Shown: positions 10,662-18,416 of the stretch, one piece after another | How the letters are laid out: each line of letters begins with the position of its first letter | Position numbering within the stretch: position 1 is the stretch's first letter | Assembly: GCF_900163695.1 (NCBI RefSeq) | Contig: NZ_FUIC01000018.1 | Coordinates: 1 to 64,000 of the forward strand | Length of the DNA stretch: 64,000 nucleotides | Direction: 5' to 3' | From: Gulosibacter sp. 10 | GTDB taxonomy: Bacteria > Actinomycetota > Actinomycetes > Actinomycetales > Microbacteriaceae | Made by a program: the position numbers and the translations under genes | The notes under the pieces: model-generated | Told to the model about the DNA's origin: nothing | The model's database searches: none | Seen by the model: only the letters and a program-made list of their open reading frames with translations

Positions 10662-10852
10662 TCAGCGGTCGAGTCGGTGCCGCCAGTAGCCGGGCCCGTG
10701 GCGGTGATGGGCGTAGGCGACGATCATGACGCCGGTGTCGGTGAAGTAGTAGAGCACGCGGTACGGGAAGACGCGAACGCTCCTGCTGCGCTTCCTACCA
10801 TCTGGCTGCATCTCGCAGTTCCGAGGGTGCCTCGGGGTGAATGCGGCGCGTC
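10662..10852 (-). pseudogene. RelE/ParE-type toxin with internal deletion
   Basis: Downstream of the antitoxin one frame reads TRRIHPEAPSELRDAARW and then stops at TAG. A second frame resumes with RSVRVFPYRVLYYFTD and ends HHRHGPGYWRHRLDR. These are the normal N- and C-terminal parts of a RelE/ParE-family mRNA interferase or gyrase toxin; about 30 middle residues and the reading frame between them are missing. The toxin is almost certainly inactive. The sequence TGGTAGG at the junction marks the break. Confidence 0.75.
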
Positions 10853-10856
10853 AGCC

Positions 10857-11105
10857 TTACTTGCGCATCGCGGCGAGTTTCGCACGAATCTGCGCGTGCA
10901 CCTCGTCCATGTCCAGCAGTTCGGCCTTGCCGCTCTCGATGTCATCAATGCGACGGCGCAGCTCGGTACGCCAGGCGGAATCTGCCTCGGCCGGATCGGT
11001 GCCGGTGCGGTCAGCATCGAGGCTTTGCAGACCACGCTGGATCACGGCAGCACGATCATGCTGATCGAGTGTGAGAAGCGCCTGCTCGACTTCCGTGACA
11101 TTCAT
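10857..11105 (-). CDS. Addiction-module antitoxin (unstable antitoxin family)
   Basis: An 82-aa acidic helical protein: NVTEVEQALLTLDQHDRAAV, then an EADSAWRTELRRRIDDIESG segment and a C-terminal LLDMDEVHAQIRAKLA. This is the layout of the TIGR02574-type antitoxins that pair with RelE-like toxins. An ATG at 11111 is an alternative start; neither has a clear ribosome-binding site. The partner toxin just downstream carries an internal deletion, so this antitoxin is left without an active target here. Confidence 0.75.
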   Translation of the reverse strand: MNVTEVEQALLTLDQHDRAAVIQRGLQSLDADRTGTDPAEADSAWRTELRRRIDDIESGKAELLDMDEVHAQIRAKLAAMRK

Positions 11106-11111
11106 GGGCAT

Positions 11112-11432
11112 GCATGCAGTGCACGCCGAGGCACCGACACCGCCCGGGTGCACATGTCCGTGCCCCGGTACCTATCTCTGTCGCCAGGGCCGGCGCTTCA
11201 CCGGGGGCATTGCTCCCGGCCCACCGGTCCAACCCCGTCGCGGTGAGGATTGTTGCCGCGGTGCTCTTGCACGAAGCCGGGTAGCCTTGCTCGGCGCGGG
11301 CCCGTTCGGTCCGAACCACTGTCTCGTCCGGAGGCGAGGGCGCGGAGCTGTTCGGCCGCTGTCCCGCACGTGTTTCGCGGCCCGCTGGTGCCGGGGGCCG
11401 ATCGAGCAGGGTAGGCGGTGGATGTGCTGGGC
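11112..11432. other. Gene-free stretch between antitoxin and TetR gene
   Basis: About 320 bp, with no frame that resembles a known family. It contains no strong hairpin or tandem repeat that I can see. Confidence 0.5.
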
Positions 11433-12032
11433 TCAGACTGCGGGATCCTCGCCCCGGATGACGAGCGTGGCGGCGACGTCGATGTCGGACGGGCCGCCCG
11501 GGTAGCCCGCCTGCGAGATCAGGACGGCGCCGAACACGGCGCTCCAGAAGGTCTTCGTCGCGCGTTCGACTCCCTGGTCGGTCGTCCAGCCGTGCTTCGC
11601 GAGCTCCTTCGACAGGTACCGGTCGGATTGCCGGAAGAGCACGGCGAGGGCGTTCTGCAGCACGGGCTGGACGGACTCGTTGCCGCGGGCGAGCGCGAGC
11701 GCGCCGACGACCGCGGTCGTGGACGGCATGCTGAGCGCGGTCCGGGCCAGCGCGCGCCGCAGCGCATCCGGGGTCGACGCGCGCCGCCCCGCGGCCTGCA
11801 GCCGCTCGGTGTCCCGCAGCAGCAGGGCGAAGGCCGCATCCACGTACAGCGCGTCCTTCGAGCCGAAGTGATGGGTGATCTGATTCGGGTACACCCCGGC
11901 CGAGCTGGCGATCTCGCCGACGGTCACGTCCGCGGGCCGCCGTTCCCGGAAGAGCGCCATCGCGGCTTCGCGGATCCTCCGCCGGGTCTCCGCGCCCCGG
12001 CCGGTCCGGCTGCGTGCGGTCGAGTCTGGCAT
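11433..12032 (-). CDS. TetR-family repressor of the adjacent ketoacyl synthase
   Basis: A 199-aa regulator. The N-terminal helix-turn-helix covers about residues 14-60 (ETRRRIREAAMALF, VTVGEIASSAGVYPNQITHHFGSKDALY). The C-terminal ligand/dimer domain is less conserved and has a TetR_C-like core. It starts at ATG 12032 and is divergent from the ketoacyl synthase gene across a 57-bp gap holding two palindromes, so it probably represses both genes and itself. The inducer may be an acyl-CoA or acyl-ACP species, an inference from the neighbour. Confidence 0.88.
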   Translation of the reverse strand: MPDSTARSRTGRGAETRRRIREAAMALFRERRPADVTVGEIASSAGVYPNQITHHFGSKDALYVDAAFALLLRDTERLQAAGRRASTPDALRRALARTALSMPSTTAVVGALALARGNESVQPVLQNALAVLFRQSDRYLSKELAKHGWTTDQGVERATKTFWSAVFGAVLISQAGYPGGPSDIDVAATLVIRGEDPAV

Positions 12033-12039
12033 CCCCCGA

Positions 12040-12075
12040 TTGTATGTGATACAACTTAGCTTGTACGTCATACAA
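12040..12075. promoter_or_regulatory. Twin TetR operators
   Basis: TTGTATGTGATACAA (12040-12054) and TTGTACGTCATACAA (12061-12075) share the form TTGTAYGTNATACAA. The centres are 21 bp apart, two helical turns. The second box ends 15 bp before the ketoacyl synthase ATG. Confidence 0.85.
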
Positions 12076-12089
12076 GTTTGGGAGTGCGG

Positions 12090-13307
12090 ATGCGGATCGC
12101 GGTGACCGGGTACGGGGCGTTGACGGCCCTCGGCGACGGAGTGGAGGAGCTGTGGAGCGGCCTCCTCGAGGGGCGCTCCGGCGCGCGGCTGCTCGACGAG
12201 GCCGGCGGGGAATGGGCGGAGCTGCCCGTGCGGATCGCCGCGCCGGTGACGGCCGACCCGGAGGCGGCCCTCGGCCGGCCGCGGGCGCGACGGCTCGACC
12301 GGAGCCAGCAGCTGGCGCTCATCGCCGGCGGGGAGGCGTGGCGCGATGCGGGGAGCCCGCAGGCCGATCCCGAGCGGCTGGCCGTCGTCGTGGGCACCGG
12401 CATCGGCGGGGTCGGCACACTGCTCGAGCAGGACGACGTCCTCAAGCAGCGCGGTCCGCGCCGGGTGTCGCCGCGGACGGTGCCGATGCTCATGGCGAAC
12501 GGCGCATCGGCGCAGCTGAGCATCGAATACGGGGCGCGAGCCGGCACCTACACGACCGCCGCGGCCTGCGCCTCGGGCGCCGAGGCCATCGCGATGGCGG
12601 CAAGGCTCATCCGGGAGGACGACGCGGATATCGTGATCGCGGGCGGGGTGGAGGCGGCGATCACGCCCCTGACGCTCGCGGGATTCGCGCAGGCCCAGGC
12701 GCTCGCCAAGCCGGACGGCCCGCCCGAGGGGCTCTCGCGCCCGTTCGACGCCGACCGCCGCGGCTTCGTGCTCGGGGAGGGCGCCGGATTCGTGATCATG
12801 GAGCGCGAGGACCGCGCCGCGGCCCGCGGGGCGCGCGTCCGGGCCCGGCTCGACGGCTGGGGCGTGACCGCCGACGCCTACCACATCACGGGCACGGAGC
12901 CCGGCGGCGCAGGGCAGGTGCGGGCGATGCGCAAGGCGCTCGCCAAAGCCGGGCTCGCGGCGGCGGACATCGACCACGTCAACGCCCACGCCACGGGCAC
13001 CGCCGTCGGCGACCGGGCCGAGGCGGATGCGGTGTTCGAGGTCTTCGGCGATCGCGTCCCGGTCACGGCGCCCAAGGGCTCGCTCGGGCATCTTGTGGGC
13101 GCCGCGGGCGCGGTCGAGGCGATCATCGCCATCCGGAGCCTCGAGACGGGACTCGTCCCCGCCACGAGGAACCTGCGCGAGCTCGACCCCGAGATCCGGC
13201 TCGACGTCGTCGCCTCGGAGCCCAGGCGCGAGCCGGTCCGCGCGGTGCTGAGCAACTCGTTCGGCTTCGGCGGGCAGAACGTCTCGCTGGTGCTGCGGGG
13301 GAGCTGA
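12090..13307 (+). CDS. Beta-ketoacyl-ACP synthase II-like (FabF)
   Basis: A 405-aa KAS enzyme with the Cys-His-His triad: Cys160 in TAAACASGAEA, His300 in NAHATGT and His334 in GSLGHLVGAAGA. It elongates acyl chains by decarboxylative condensation with malonyl-ACP. It stands alone, without fabD, acpP or fabG, under its own TetR regulator, so it is more likely an inducible or specialised condensing enzyme than the housekeeping one. The ATG at 12090 has GGGAG 5 bases upstream; a longer start at 12078 (TTG) would lie within the ribosome-binding site. Intergenic 13308-13552 shows nothing beyond AT-richer spots near 13440-13480. Confidence 0.92.
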   Translation: MRIAVTGYGALTALGDGVEELWSGLLEGRSGARLLDEAGGEWAELPVRIAAPVTADPEAALGRPRARRLDRSQQLALIAGGEAWRDAGSPQADPERLAVVVGTGIGGVGTLLEQDDVLKQRGPRRVSPRTVPMLMANGASAQLSIEYGARAGTYTTAAACASGAEAIAMAARLIREDDADIVIAGGVEAAITPLTLAGFAQAQALAKPDGPPEGLSRPFDADRRGFVLGEGAGFVIMEREDRAAARGARVRARLDGWGVTADAYHITGTEPGGAGQVRAMRKALAKAGLAAADIDHVNAHATGTAVGDRAEADAVFEVFGDRVPVTAPKGSLGHLVGAAGAVEAIIAIRSLETGLVPATRNLRELDPEIRLDVVASEPRREPVRAVLSNSFGFGGQNVSLVLRGS

Positions 13308-13552
13308 GCCGCCTCCGGATGCATCGCGGCCTTCGCTCCTGCCTTGCCCCTCGCGCCGTTCGCCGCTGCCGAGCGATTCCGCCCGCTTTCCCGGGCCCTC
13401 TCTGCGCCGCCGTCGAGATCGTGTTCGGCGTCCGGAGAAGTATTTTGTGATGTTTCGCCCGGCCCGGCCGTCCTATCACTAGAGCGTCGTTCTTTCGCTC
13501 ATCGATAGGCACGGCCATCGGGGTCGTGCTGCGGAATCTGGAGGTAGTTCTG

Positions 13553-14056
13553 ATGGCTACGAATGAGATCGACAAGACTGTTGCATCCGAGGACGGCATC
13601 GCGAAGACGCGGGCCGCTACGACTCCTCGAGTGGATCGCGCACCTGCCGCGCCGGGCGCAACTGCGCAGGACGGAATTTCTGCAGGGCGCACCACGATCG
13701 CCGAGAGCGTGGTCGCCAAGGTAGCGGGGATCGCCGCCCGCGAGGTCTCCGGCGTGCATTCGCTCGGCAATGGCGGAGCGCGTGCCCTCGGAGCGATCCG
13801 CGACGCGGTCAACGCGACGGACCTGACCCAGGGCGTGAAGGTCGAGGTCGGAGAAACCCAGGCGGCTGCCGACATCACGATCGTGGTGGACTATCCGGCA
13901 CCGATTCAGGACGTCGCGGAGAACGTGCGCAACTCGGTCGTGGAAGCGATCACGCGTCTCGTGGGCCTGCAGGTCGTCGAGGTGAACGTCGATGTGAACG
14001 ACGTGCATTTGCCCACCGATGATTCGGCTGATGACGCCGAATCCCGCGTGTCATGA
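13553..14056 (+). CDS. Asp23/Gls24 family envelope stress protein
   Basis: A 167-aa protein. An unstructured N-terminal 45 residues precede the Asp23 domain (about 46-150: TTIAESVVAKVAGIAAREVSGVHSLG, VEVGETQAAADITIVVDY and AENVRNSVVEAITRLVGLQVVEVNVDVNDVH). Asp23 proteins decorate the inner membrane through an AmaP-type anchor and respond to envelope or alkaline stress. GGAGGT lies 8 bases before the ATG. It is the first gene of an overlapping operon that runs to 17684 and includes an ECF sigma factor. Confidence 0.92.
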   Translation: MATNEIDKTVASEDGIAKTRAATTPRVDRAPAAPGATAQDGISAGRTTIAESVVAKVAGIAAREVSGVHSLGNGGARALGAIRDAVNATDLTQGVKVEVGETQAAADITIVVDYPAPIQDVAENVRNSVVEAITRLVGLQVVEVNVDVNDVHLPTDDSADDAESRVS

Positions 14057-14244
14057 GCCCGGCGCTGAGCGGCGCCCTCGTCGGGGCCGTCCTGGCCTTC
14101 GCGGCGCTGGTCTTCGGGTTCTGGGGGTTCCTGCTGGTGGCAGTGCTCATGGGCATCGGCGCCCTTGTCGGACGGGCGATGTCCGGGCAGCTGGATTTCC
14201 GGGCGTTGGTCGCGGCCTTCACGGGTAGGCGTACCTCGTCATGA
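14053..14244 (+). CDS. Small two-helix membrane protein (DUF2273-like)
   Basis: A 63-aa protein with two hydrophobic segments (about 5-22 and 24-41) separated by a short turn, then a basic tail GRRTSS. DUF2273-type proteins of this size accompany Asp23 and AmaP in Gram-positive bacteria. The ATG overlaps the asp23 stop by 4 bp and its stop overlaps the next start. Assignment is by size, topology and position. Confidence 0.75.
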   Translation: MSPALSGALVGAVLAFAALVFGFWGFLLVAVLMGIGALVGRAMSGQLDFRALVAAFTGRRTSS

Positions 14245-14627
14245 ACGGCATGATCGTTGCGTCCCTTCCGGACGTCGAATCTGATGACCTCCCCCGGATA
14301 CCCGGCAGGATTCGAGTACGGGACCGGGCCATCGAGAAGGTCGTCCGGGAGACGTCAGCGGTCGCCATCGGCGTGCCACGGGACGATGCGGATGTCGAAA
14401 TCGAGGAGTGGGGGAGCGGGCTGTCCGTGCGTATCTCGGCGAAGCTGCCCATCCCCGATCTCTGGGATGCCGAGGCGGTCCGGGGCGAGCAGCCGGTGCT
14501 GGAGCGGGCTCGCCGTTTGCAGCGCGTCCTGGCGGAGGAATTCACCAGGTTGACGGGCCGAGAGATCCGTCGCGTCTCGTTCACCGTGACGGGGGCGGCG
14601 GCTTCGCGGCAGAAGAGGGTGAGGTAG
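14241..14627 (+). CDS. Small Asp23-like soluble protein
   Basis: A 128-aa protein with the pattern of a shortened Asp23 domain: RVRDRAIEKVVRETSAVAIG at about 25-45, a central VEIEEWGSGLSVRISAKLPI strand pair, and EFTRLTGREIRRVSFTVTGA near the end. It is predicted cytoplasmic, with no signal or membrane segment. It overlaps its upstream neighbour by 4 bp and abuts the DUF6286 gene. Its role as a second Asp23-type subunit of the complex is inferred. Confidence 0.7.
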   Translation: MNGMIVASLPDVESDDLPRIPGRIRVRDRAIEKVVRETSAVAIGVPRDDADVEIEEWGSGLSVRISAKLPIPDLWDAEAVRGEQPVLERARRLQRVLAEEFTRLTGREIRRVSFTVTGAAASRQKRVR

Positions 14628-15212
14628 ATGATGAATCCGATCCTGAAGCGAGTCGTACGCAGGGAAACCCATTCGCCTCGTACTGTCGCGACTGTCGTCG
14701 TGCTGCTGCTCGTAGCGGCCGCTGCCGTTTATGCGGCCGTGGAGATCGTGCTGCACCTTCTCGGGGTCGCGCCGCTCCTGGTGGCGCCGGGCTCGTTCCT
14801 CGAGCAATGGCCTGCACTCCCCGACGCCGAGCCGAGAGCGCTTGTCCTCGCGTGCGCTGCGATCGCGGCGGTCGCGGGCTTCGTCCTGATCTGGCTCGCG
14901 CTGAGCCCCGGCCGCCGACCGAGGCATCAGCTCGGAGCCGGACCGCATGCGATTGTGGTCGATAACGGCGTGATCGCATCGGCGGCGGCGGCTCGGATCC
15001 GTCGAGAGCTGGATCTGTCCAGGAACGCGGTGGTCGTCGGCGTCGGGCACAGGGCCGCGGATGTGACCGTGCGCCCTGATGCGGGGCGAACGATCGACCG
15101 GGCCGAGGTGCGCGCCCTCGCGGAGTCGGAGCTCTCGGGCTACGGACTCTCACCGGAGGTGAAGGTACGGGCGCGAGTCGTGCGCACTGCAGATGCGGAA
15201 GGAGCATCATGA
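14628..15212 (+). CDS. DUF6286-type membrane protein
   Basis: A 194-aa protein with two transmembrane segments (about 20-50 and 76-95) and a cytoplasmic Asp23-like C-terminal domain (about 105-190: HAIVVDNGVIASAAAARIRRELDLSRNAV, ending VKVRARVVRTADAEG). This resembles the DUF6286 and AmaP-like proteins of actinobacterial Asp23 operons. The ATG directly follows the preceding stop codon, and the stop overlaps the next ATG by 4 bp. It is likely a membrane anchor for the Asp23 proteins. Confidence 0.75.
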   Translation: MMNPILKRVVRRETHSPRTVATVVVLLLVAAAAVYAAVEIVLHLLGVAPLLVAPGSFLEQWPALPDAEPRALVLACAAIAAVAGFVLIWLALSPGRRPRHQLGAGPHAIVVDNGVIASAAAARIRRELDLSRNAVVVGVGHRAADVTVRPDAGRTIDRAEVRALAESELSGYGLSPEVKVRARVVRTADAEGAS

Positions 15213-15826
15213 ACGCCACGAACCGAGGCGTGAACCGGAGCATTCTCCTGACCGTCGGTGCAATGCTCCTGATCTCCGGCGGCGCTGCACTCGTCGTGGT
15301 GCTCTGGGCTCCTGCGGGGAGCGTGTGGACGGCAGGAACCGGCGCCGCCGTCGACTGGCTGCGTGAAACACAGATCGATACGCGAATCGCGGATTCGACG
15401 ACGTTGAGCTGGCTCGCGCTCGCCCTCCTCGCCCTGCTGCTGATCGTCGTGGTGATCGCAGTGGTCGTGATCGCGAGACTCGGCGGCGGGGGTAGCAGTC
15501 GGGTGGTGCATGTGGAGGCGGAGGAAGCTCCGTACGGTTCCGTGACCGTTCGTGCCCGATTCGCCTCAGACGCGATCGCCGATGCGTTGGCCGGGCGTGA
15601 TGAGATTCTCGCCTCGCGGACCAGGGTACGTCGAGTCCGCGACACGAACGTGCTGCACGTCAGCGTTACGCCCCGTCTGAACACCTCGCCCGTGGACGTC
15701 GCAGATACCGTCGCGCAGCTGGTGGGCAACCTCGAAACGCTGATGGGTCAGGATGTTCCCGCATGCATATCGGTGCATTCCGGCATTCGCTCCAGGGTGG
15801 CACCGGAGCGCTCTCGAGTCGATTGA
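15209..15826 (+). CDS. AmaP-like alkaline-shock membrane anchor
   Basis: A 205-aa protein with a hairpin of two membrane helices (about 10-32 and 68-92) flanking a predicted extracytoplasmic loop, then a cytoplasmic domain of about 100 residues. This is the topology of AmaP, which holds Asp23 at the inner face of the membrane. The sequence is not close enough to firmicute AmaP to name. It overlaps DUF6286 by 4 bp. Confidence 0.72.
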   Translation: MNATNRGVNRSILLTVGAMLLISGGAALVVVLWAPAGSVWTAGTGAAVDWLRETQIDTRIADSTTLSWLALALLALLLIVVVIAVVVIARLGGGGSSRVVHVEAEEAPYGSVTVRARFASDAIADALAGRDEILASRTRVRRVRDTNVLHVSVTPRLNTSPVDVADTVAQLVGNLETLMGQDVPACISVHSGIRSRVAPERSRVD

Positions 15827-15865
15827 CCCGGGTCGGGAGAACCCGGATTCGAGAAAGGGGTAGAC

Positions 15866-16042
15866 GTGAACGCGTATTGCCGTGGCGGAACGCCCGATGC
15901 GGCGGAGGCCGTGAGAGGTGAGTGCACGGGTCGAACGAGCCCGTGTCGCTCCTCCGGCTTTGCCTCGGACAGCCAGACCGCGGGGCTTCCCGATGTGTCG
16001 CCTATCCACGGGCGGACTGCTGACCGATGGGGGAAGAAATGA
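15866..16042 (+). CDS. Possible small protein, unknown
   Basis: A 58-codon frame from GTG 15866, with GAAAGGGG 5 bases upstream, in the 339-bp gap between the AmaP-like gene and the sigma factor. It contains three Cys and has no recognisable family. Its third-position GC is lower than in the neighbours. A second frame begins at ATG 16039 (ATGA overlap) but runs into the sigma gene in another frame. It could be a real small protein or leader sequence, and I rate it as doubtful. The gap also holds a short hairpin, CCCCTTCGTATAAGGGG, at 16141-16157. Confidence 0.25.
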   Translation: MNAYCRGGTPDAAEAVRGECTGRTSPCRSSGFASDSQTAGLPDVSPIHGRTADRWGKK

Positions 16043-16165
16043 CGATCGTGTACAGAATCGCCGATCTGCTGCTCGACAGGTACGAGCATGAGGGGCAGCG
16101 CAGGGCGGATCTGCCGTGTGCCGGCCCTCGACGGGGAGGGCCCCTTCGTATAAGGGGGACCAGGA

Positions 16166-16732
16166 TTGAACGACGACCACTTCCGCAGCCCGTTGGAAGC
16201 TGCGGACGACGGCTTCCTCGCCGGAAGAGCAGCGGACGGCGACACGGCTGCATTCGGTGTGCTCGTGCGGAGATACGCATCGATGATGCGCGCCTACGCA
16301 CGTCGACTGCTCGCAGGATCGGCAGAAATTGACGATGTGGTGCAGGAGGCATTTATCACCGCTTGGGAGCAGCTGCCGAACTTGGGCGATCCGCGACGGG
16401 TGAAGAGCTGGTTGATGCGGATCACGAGCCGCAAGGCCATCGATCGCACCAGATCGGCCCGAACGTATATCGACATCGCCGATATCGACCTACCGGCGCC
16501 GGGACGAGCAGCGCCTCCGCGTCAGACCGAGGCCAGGGAGACGGTCGCGGCATTGAGCGAGGCGCTGCAGCAGCTGCCGGCTGCGCAGCGGGAGTGCTGG
16601 ACGCTTCGAGAGATCGGCGGGTACAGCTATGAGGAGATCGCCGACGAACTCGATCTGCCGGCTTCCACCGTTCGAGGGCTGCTTGCCAGGGCTCGCAAAG
16701 ACATCATTGTTCGGATGGAGCAGTGGCGATGA
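16166..16732 (+). CDS. ECF-type RNA polymerase sigma factor
   Basis: A 188-aa sigma70 of the extracytoplasmic-function group. Region 2 covers about 22-95 (FGVLVRRYASMMRAYARRLL, EIDDVVQEAFITAW and WLMRITSRKAIDRTRS). Region 4 covers about 125-185 (ALQQLPAAQRECWTLREIGG, YSYEEIADELDLPASTVRGLLARARK). The start is TTG 16166, with AAGGGGGAC upstream. The first in-frame ATG would remove region 2.1, so TTG is preferred. It overlaps the next gene by 4 bp; that gene has the position and remnants of an anti-sigma factor. It probably directs transcription of this Asp23 operon, an inference from linkage. Confidence 0.92.
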   Translation: MNDDHFRSPLEAADDGFLAGRAADGDTAAFGVLVRRYASMMRAYARRLLAGSAEIDDVVQEAFITAWEQLPNLGDPRRVKSWLMRITSRKAIDRTRSARTYIDIADIDLPAPGRAAPPRQTEARETVAALSEALQQLPAAQRECWTLREIGGYSYEEIADELDLPASTVRGLLARARKDIIVRMEQWR

Positions 16733-17349
16733 ACGAATACGACAGCACAGGCGCTCGACTTCCCGGCCTGGATCCGCAGGATCTCGACGGGCACACCATC
16801 GAGGAGCTCAGCGATTACCTCGATGCCGGTCGTGCGCCTGCAGATCCTTCGATCGATGAATCTCCCGCCTGCCGGATCGCGCTGGAGTCACTGGAGCGCC
16901 TTCATGCCCTAGCGCCCGAGCTGTTCGCCGCCGACACGGCGGCGGAGCCGGAGCCGGAAGAGGGCTGGGTGCAGAACATCCTCGAGGGCATCGCCCTCGA
17001 CGCGCGCGCCGGCAGGCGAATACCGATCACGGTTCCTAAGGCGAACGCGGACCTGGGGATCACGGAAGGCGCCGTTCGTGGCTTGATCCGCGCCGTTGAA
17101 TATTCGGTCCCCGGCGTATTCATCGGTGCATGCCGTTTCGACGGCGATGTCACGGTGCCCGGCGAGCCTGTCCGCGTCGGCGTCGAGATCAGCGTCCCGT
17201 ATGGCGCGTCCATCCCGGACCTCGCGGATCGGCTGCGTGTCCAGACCCGAGCACGGCTCTCGGCGCAGACCACGTTGCACGTGATCGGCATCGACATCGC
17301 CGTGACCGATATCAGGCAGGCTCGGGAATCCTCGGAGGGGGAGCGATGA
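16729..17349 (+). CDS. Asp23-family protein with N-terminal anti-sigma-like region
   Basis: A 206-aa protein in two parts. Residues about 17-70 (LDGHTIEELSDYLDAGR then SPACRIALESLERLHAL) resemble the zinc-finger anti-sigma fold but keep only one Cys of the HX3CX2C site, so zinc binding is unlikely. Residues about 90-195 form an Asp23 domain (ITEGAVRGLIRAVEYSVPGVFIG, VRVGVEISVPYG, LADRLRVQTRARLSAQT). It lies 4 bp overlapped behind the sigma factor, the classic anti-sigma position. A sigma-sequestering Asp23 protein is a plausible role but is inference. Confidence 0.75.
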   Translation: MNEYDSTGARLPGLDPQDLDGHTIEELSDYLDAGRAPADPSIDESPACRIALESLERLHALAPELFAADTAAEPEPEEGWVQNILEGIALDARAGRRIPITVPKANADLGITEGAVRGLIRAVEYSVPGVFIGACRFDGDVTVPGEPVRVGVEISVPYGASIPDLADRLRVQTRARLSAQTTLHVIGIDIAVTDIRQARESSEGER

Positions 17350-17684
17350 ACGATTCGCAGGAGCGGGAGCTCGTCGAGGGCGTCGAAGCCGCCGTCCTTG
17401 GGGTGGCGGGTGTGACGGCCGTGTTCTTCGCCGGCAGCCGCCCGTCTCGAGTCGTCGATGCGGGAGTGCGGCTGCTCGGGTTCCGTGAGCGCGGTGCTCC
17501 CCTCGTGCGCTTCGAGCGATTCGGGGACGAATGTCGCGTGGACGTCGCGATCGGCGTGCGCGCTGCGGCGGGAGTCGTAGACACGGCCCTGCGCGTGCGG
17601 GCCGCGATCGAGTCCATCTTCGCCGAGAGCGGTGCGCTTCGCGTGGAAGCCCGGGTGACGGTCGTCCACGTCGATGACACCTGA
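17346..17684 (+). CDS. Small soluble protein at end of Asp23 operon, unknown
   Basis: A 112-aa protein with no membrane segment. It has an alternating strand and helix pattern similar to a half Asp23 domain (GVEAAVLGVAGVTAVFFAG and a C-terminal LRVEARVTVVHVD). It may be a further Asp23-related subunit; I do not recognise a named family. The ATG overlaps the preceding stop by 4 bp, and it is the last gene of the operon. The convergent MarR gene ends 30 bp downstream. Confidence 0.65.
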   Translation: MNDSQERELVEGVEAAVLGVAGVTAVFFAGSRPSRVVDAGVRLLGFRERGAPLVRFERFGDECRVDVAIGVRAAAGVVDTALRVRAAIESIFAESGALRVEARVTVVHVDDT

Positions 17685-17714
17685 CGCGGGCGGGTTGCCG
17701 CGGTCATAGCCCGG

Positions 17715-18227
17715 TCAGCGCGCCGCGTCGTCCTCGGTGGCCGAGAGCGCATCGAAGAACCTGGTCACGGCTTCGCGTTCTGCCGGGGTGAGCGCTGCGG
17801 CGACCTGAAAACGTTCCGCGTGGCGCCGCCCCACCGCGCGCCGCGCCTCGCGCGCTGTTTCGGGCGAGACCTCGATGGCGACGCTCCGGCGGTCGCGCGG
17901 ATGCGGTACCCGGCGGATGTGTCCGTGCTCGGCGAGCCTGTCGAGCATCTTCGTGACCGAGGCTGTGGAGACGCGGAGGTGTTTGGCCAGTGCGCTCGGC
18001 GTGGCGGGGCTTCCTCTTCGTGCCGCGGCGATGATGAACCGGAGTGCTCGCATATCCGTCTCGCCGAGCCTCATGTACTCGCGCTCTGCCTGATGCATGC
18101 GCCGTTCGGCCTCTCGCCAGCGACGCATCGCCTCCAGCAGCGCGACGATGCGGTCCAACTCCTCGCGGTCGAACTCTTCGTGACGGATGATCTCCTGGCC
18201 AGGGTCCATGATGCGCGGATCGTGCAT
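17715..18227 (-). CDS. MarR-family regulator
   Basis: About 170 aa with a winged helix-turn-helix (about 55-125: ETDMRALRFIIAAARR, TPSALAKHLRVSTASVTKMLDRLAEHGHIRRVPHPRDRRSVAIEVS). It is divergent from the ferrochelatase gene, and two palindromes lie between them, so it probably regulates heme synthesis and itself. The start is uncertain: ATG 18227 is preferred, while TTG 18260 would add 11 residues; neither has a strong ribosome-binding site. Confidence 0.88.
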   Translation of the reverse strand: MHDPRIMDPGQEIIRHEEFDREELDRIVALLEAMRRWREAERRMHQAEREYMRLGETDMRALRFIIAAARRGSPATPSALAKHLRVSTASVTKMLDRLAEHGHIRRVPHPRDRRSVAIEVSPETAREARRAVGRRHAERFQVAAALTPAEREAVTRFFDALSATEDDAAR

Positions 18228-18280
18228 CGAATTCGTCCATGTCTCGTCGGAGCCGTGCAAGGTTCATCCCATCCGCGTAT

Positions 18281-18314
18281 ATTGCTAGCTTTGCTAGTAA
18301 TTAGCTAAGCTAAT
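18281..18314. promoter_or_regulatory. Candidate MarR operators before ferrochelatase
   Basis: ATTAGCTAAGCTAAT (18300-18314) is a perfect 15-bp palindrome. Next to it, ATTGCTAGC and GCTAGTAAT (18281-18301) form a near-perfect one with a 3-bp centre. Both share GCTA half-sites and sit in an AT-rich island between two divergent genes. Confidence 0.75.
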
Positions 18315-18416
18315 TAAATGTGGCGATTCAGCCACTCCGATTATCGACGTGCCTTCCACCGGTTGCCGAGCATCCTCGCTCCATGCAGGGCAGAAGCGCA
18401 GAAATGGAGCAATCCG

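Noticed and set aside
13440-13552. An ECF-type promoter before the Asp23 operon
   Set aside because: AT-richer spots and a TTGTGA/TATCAC pair are visible, but spacing (23 bp) is too long and no GGAAC/CGT pair is clear; not called as a feature.
16039-16332. A frame starting ATG 16039 with a 4-bp overlap to the small frame at 15866
   Set aside because: Most of it lies in another frame inside the sigma factor gene, and its translation has no family likeness.
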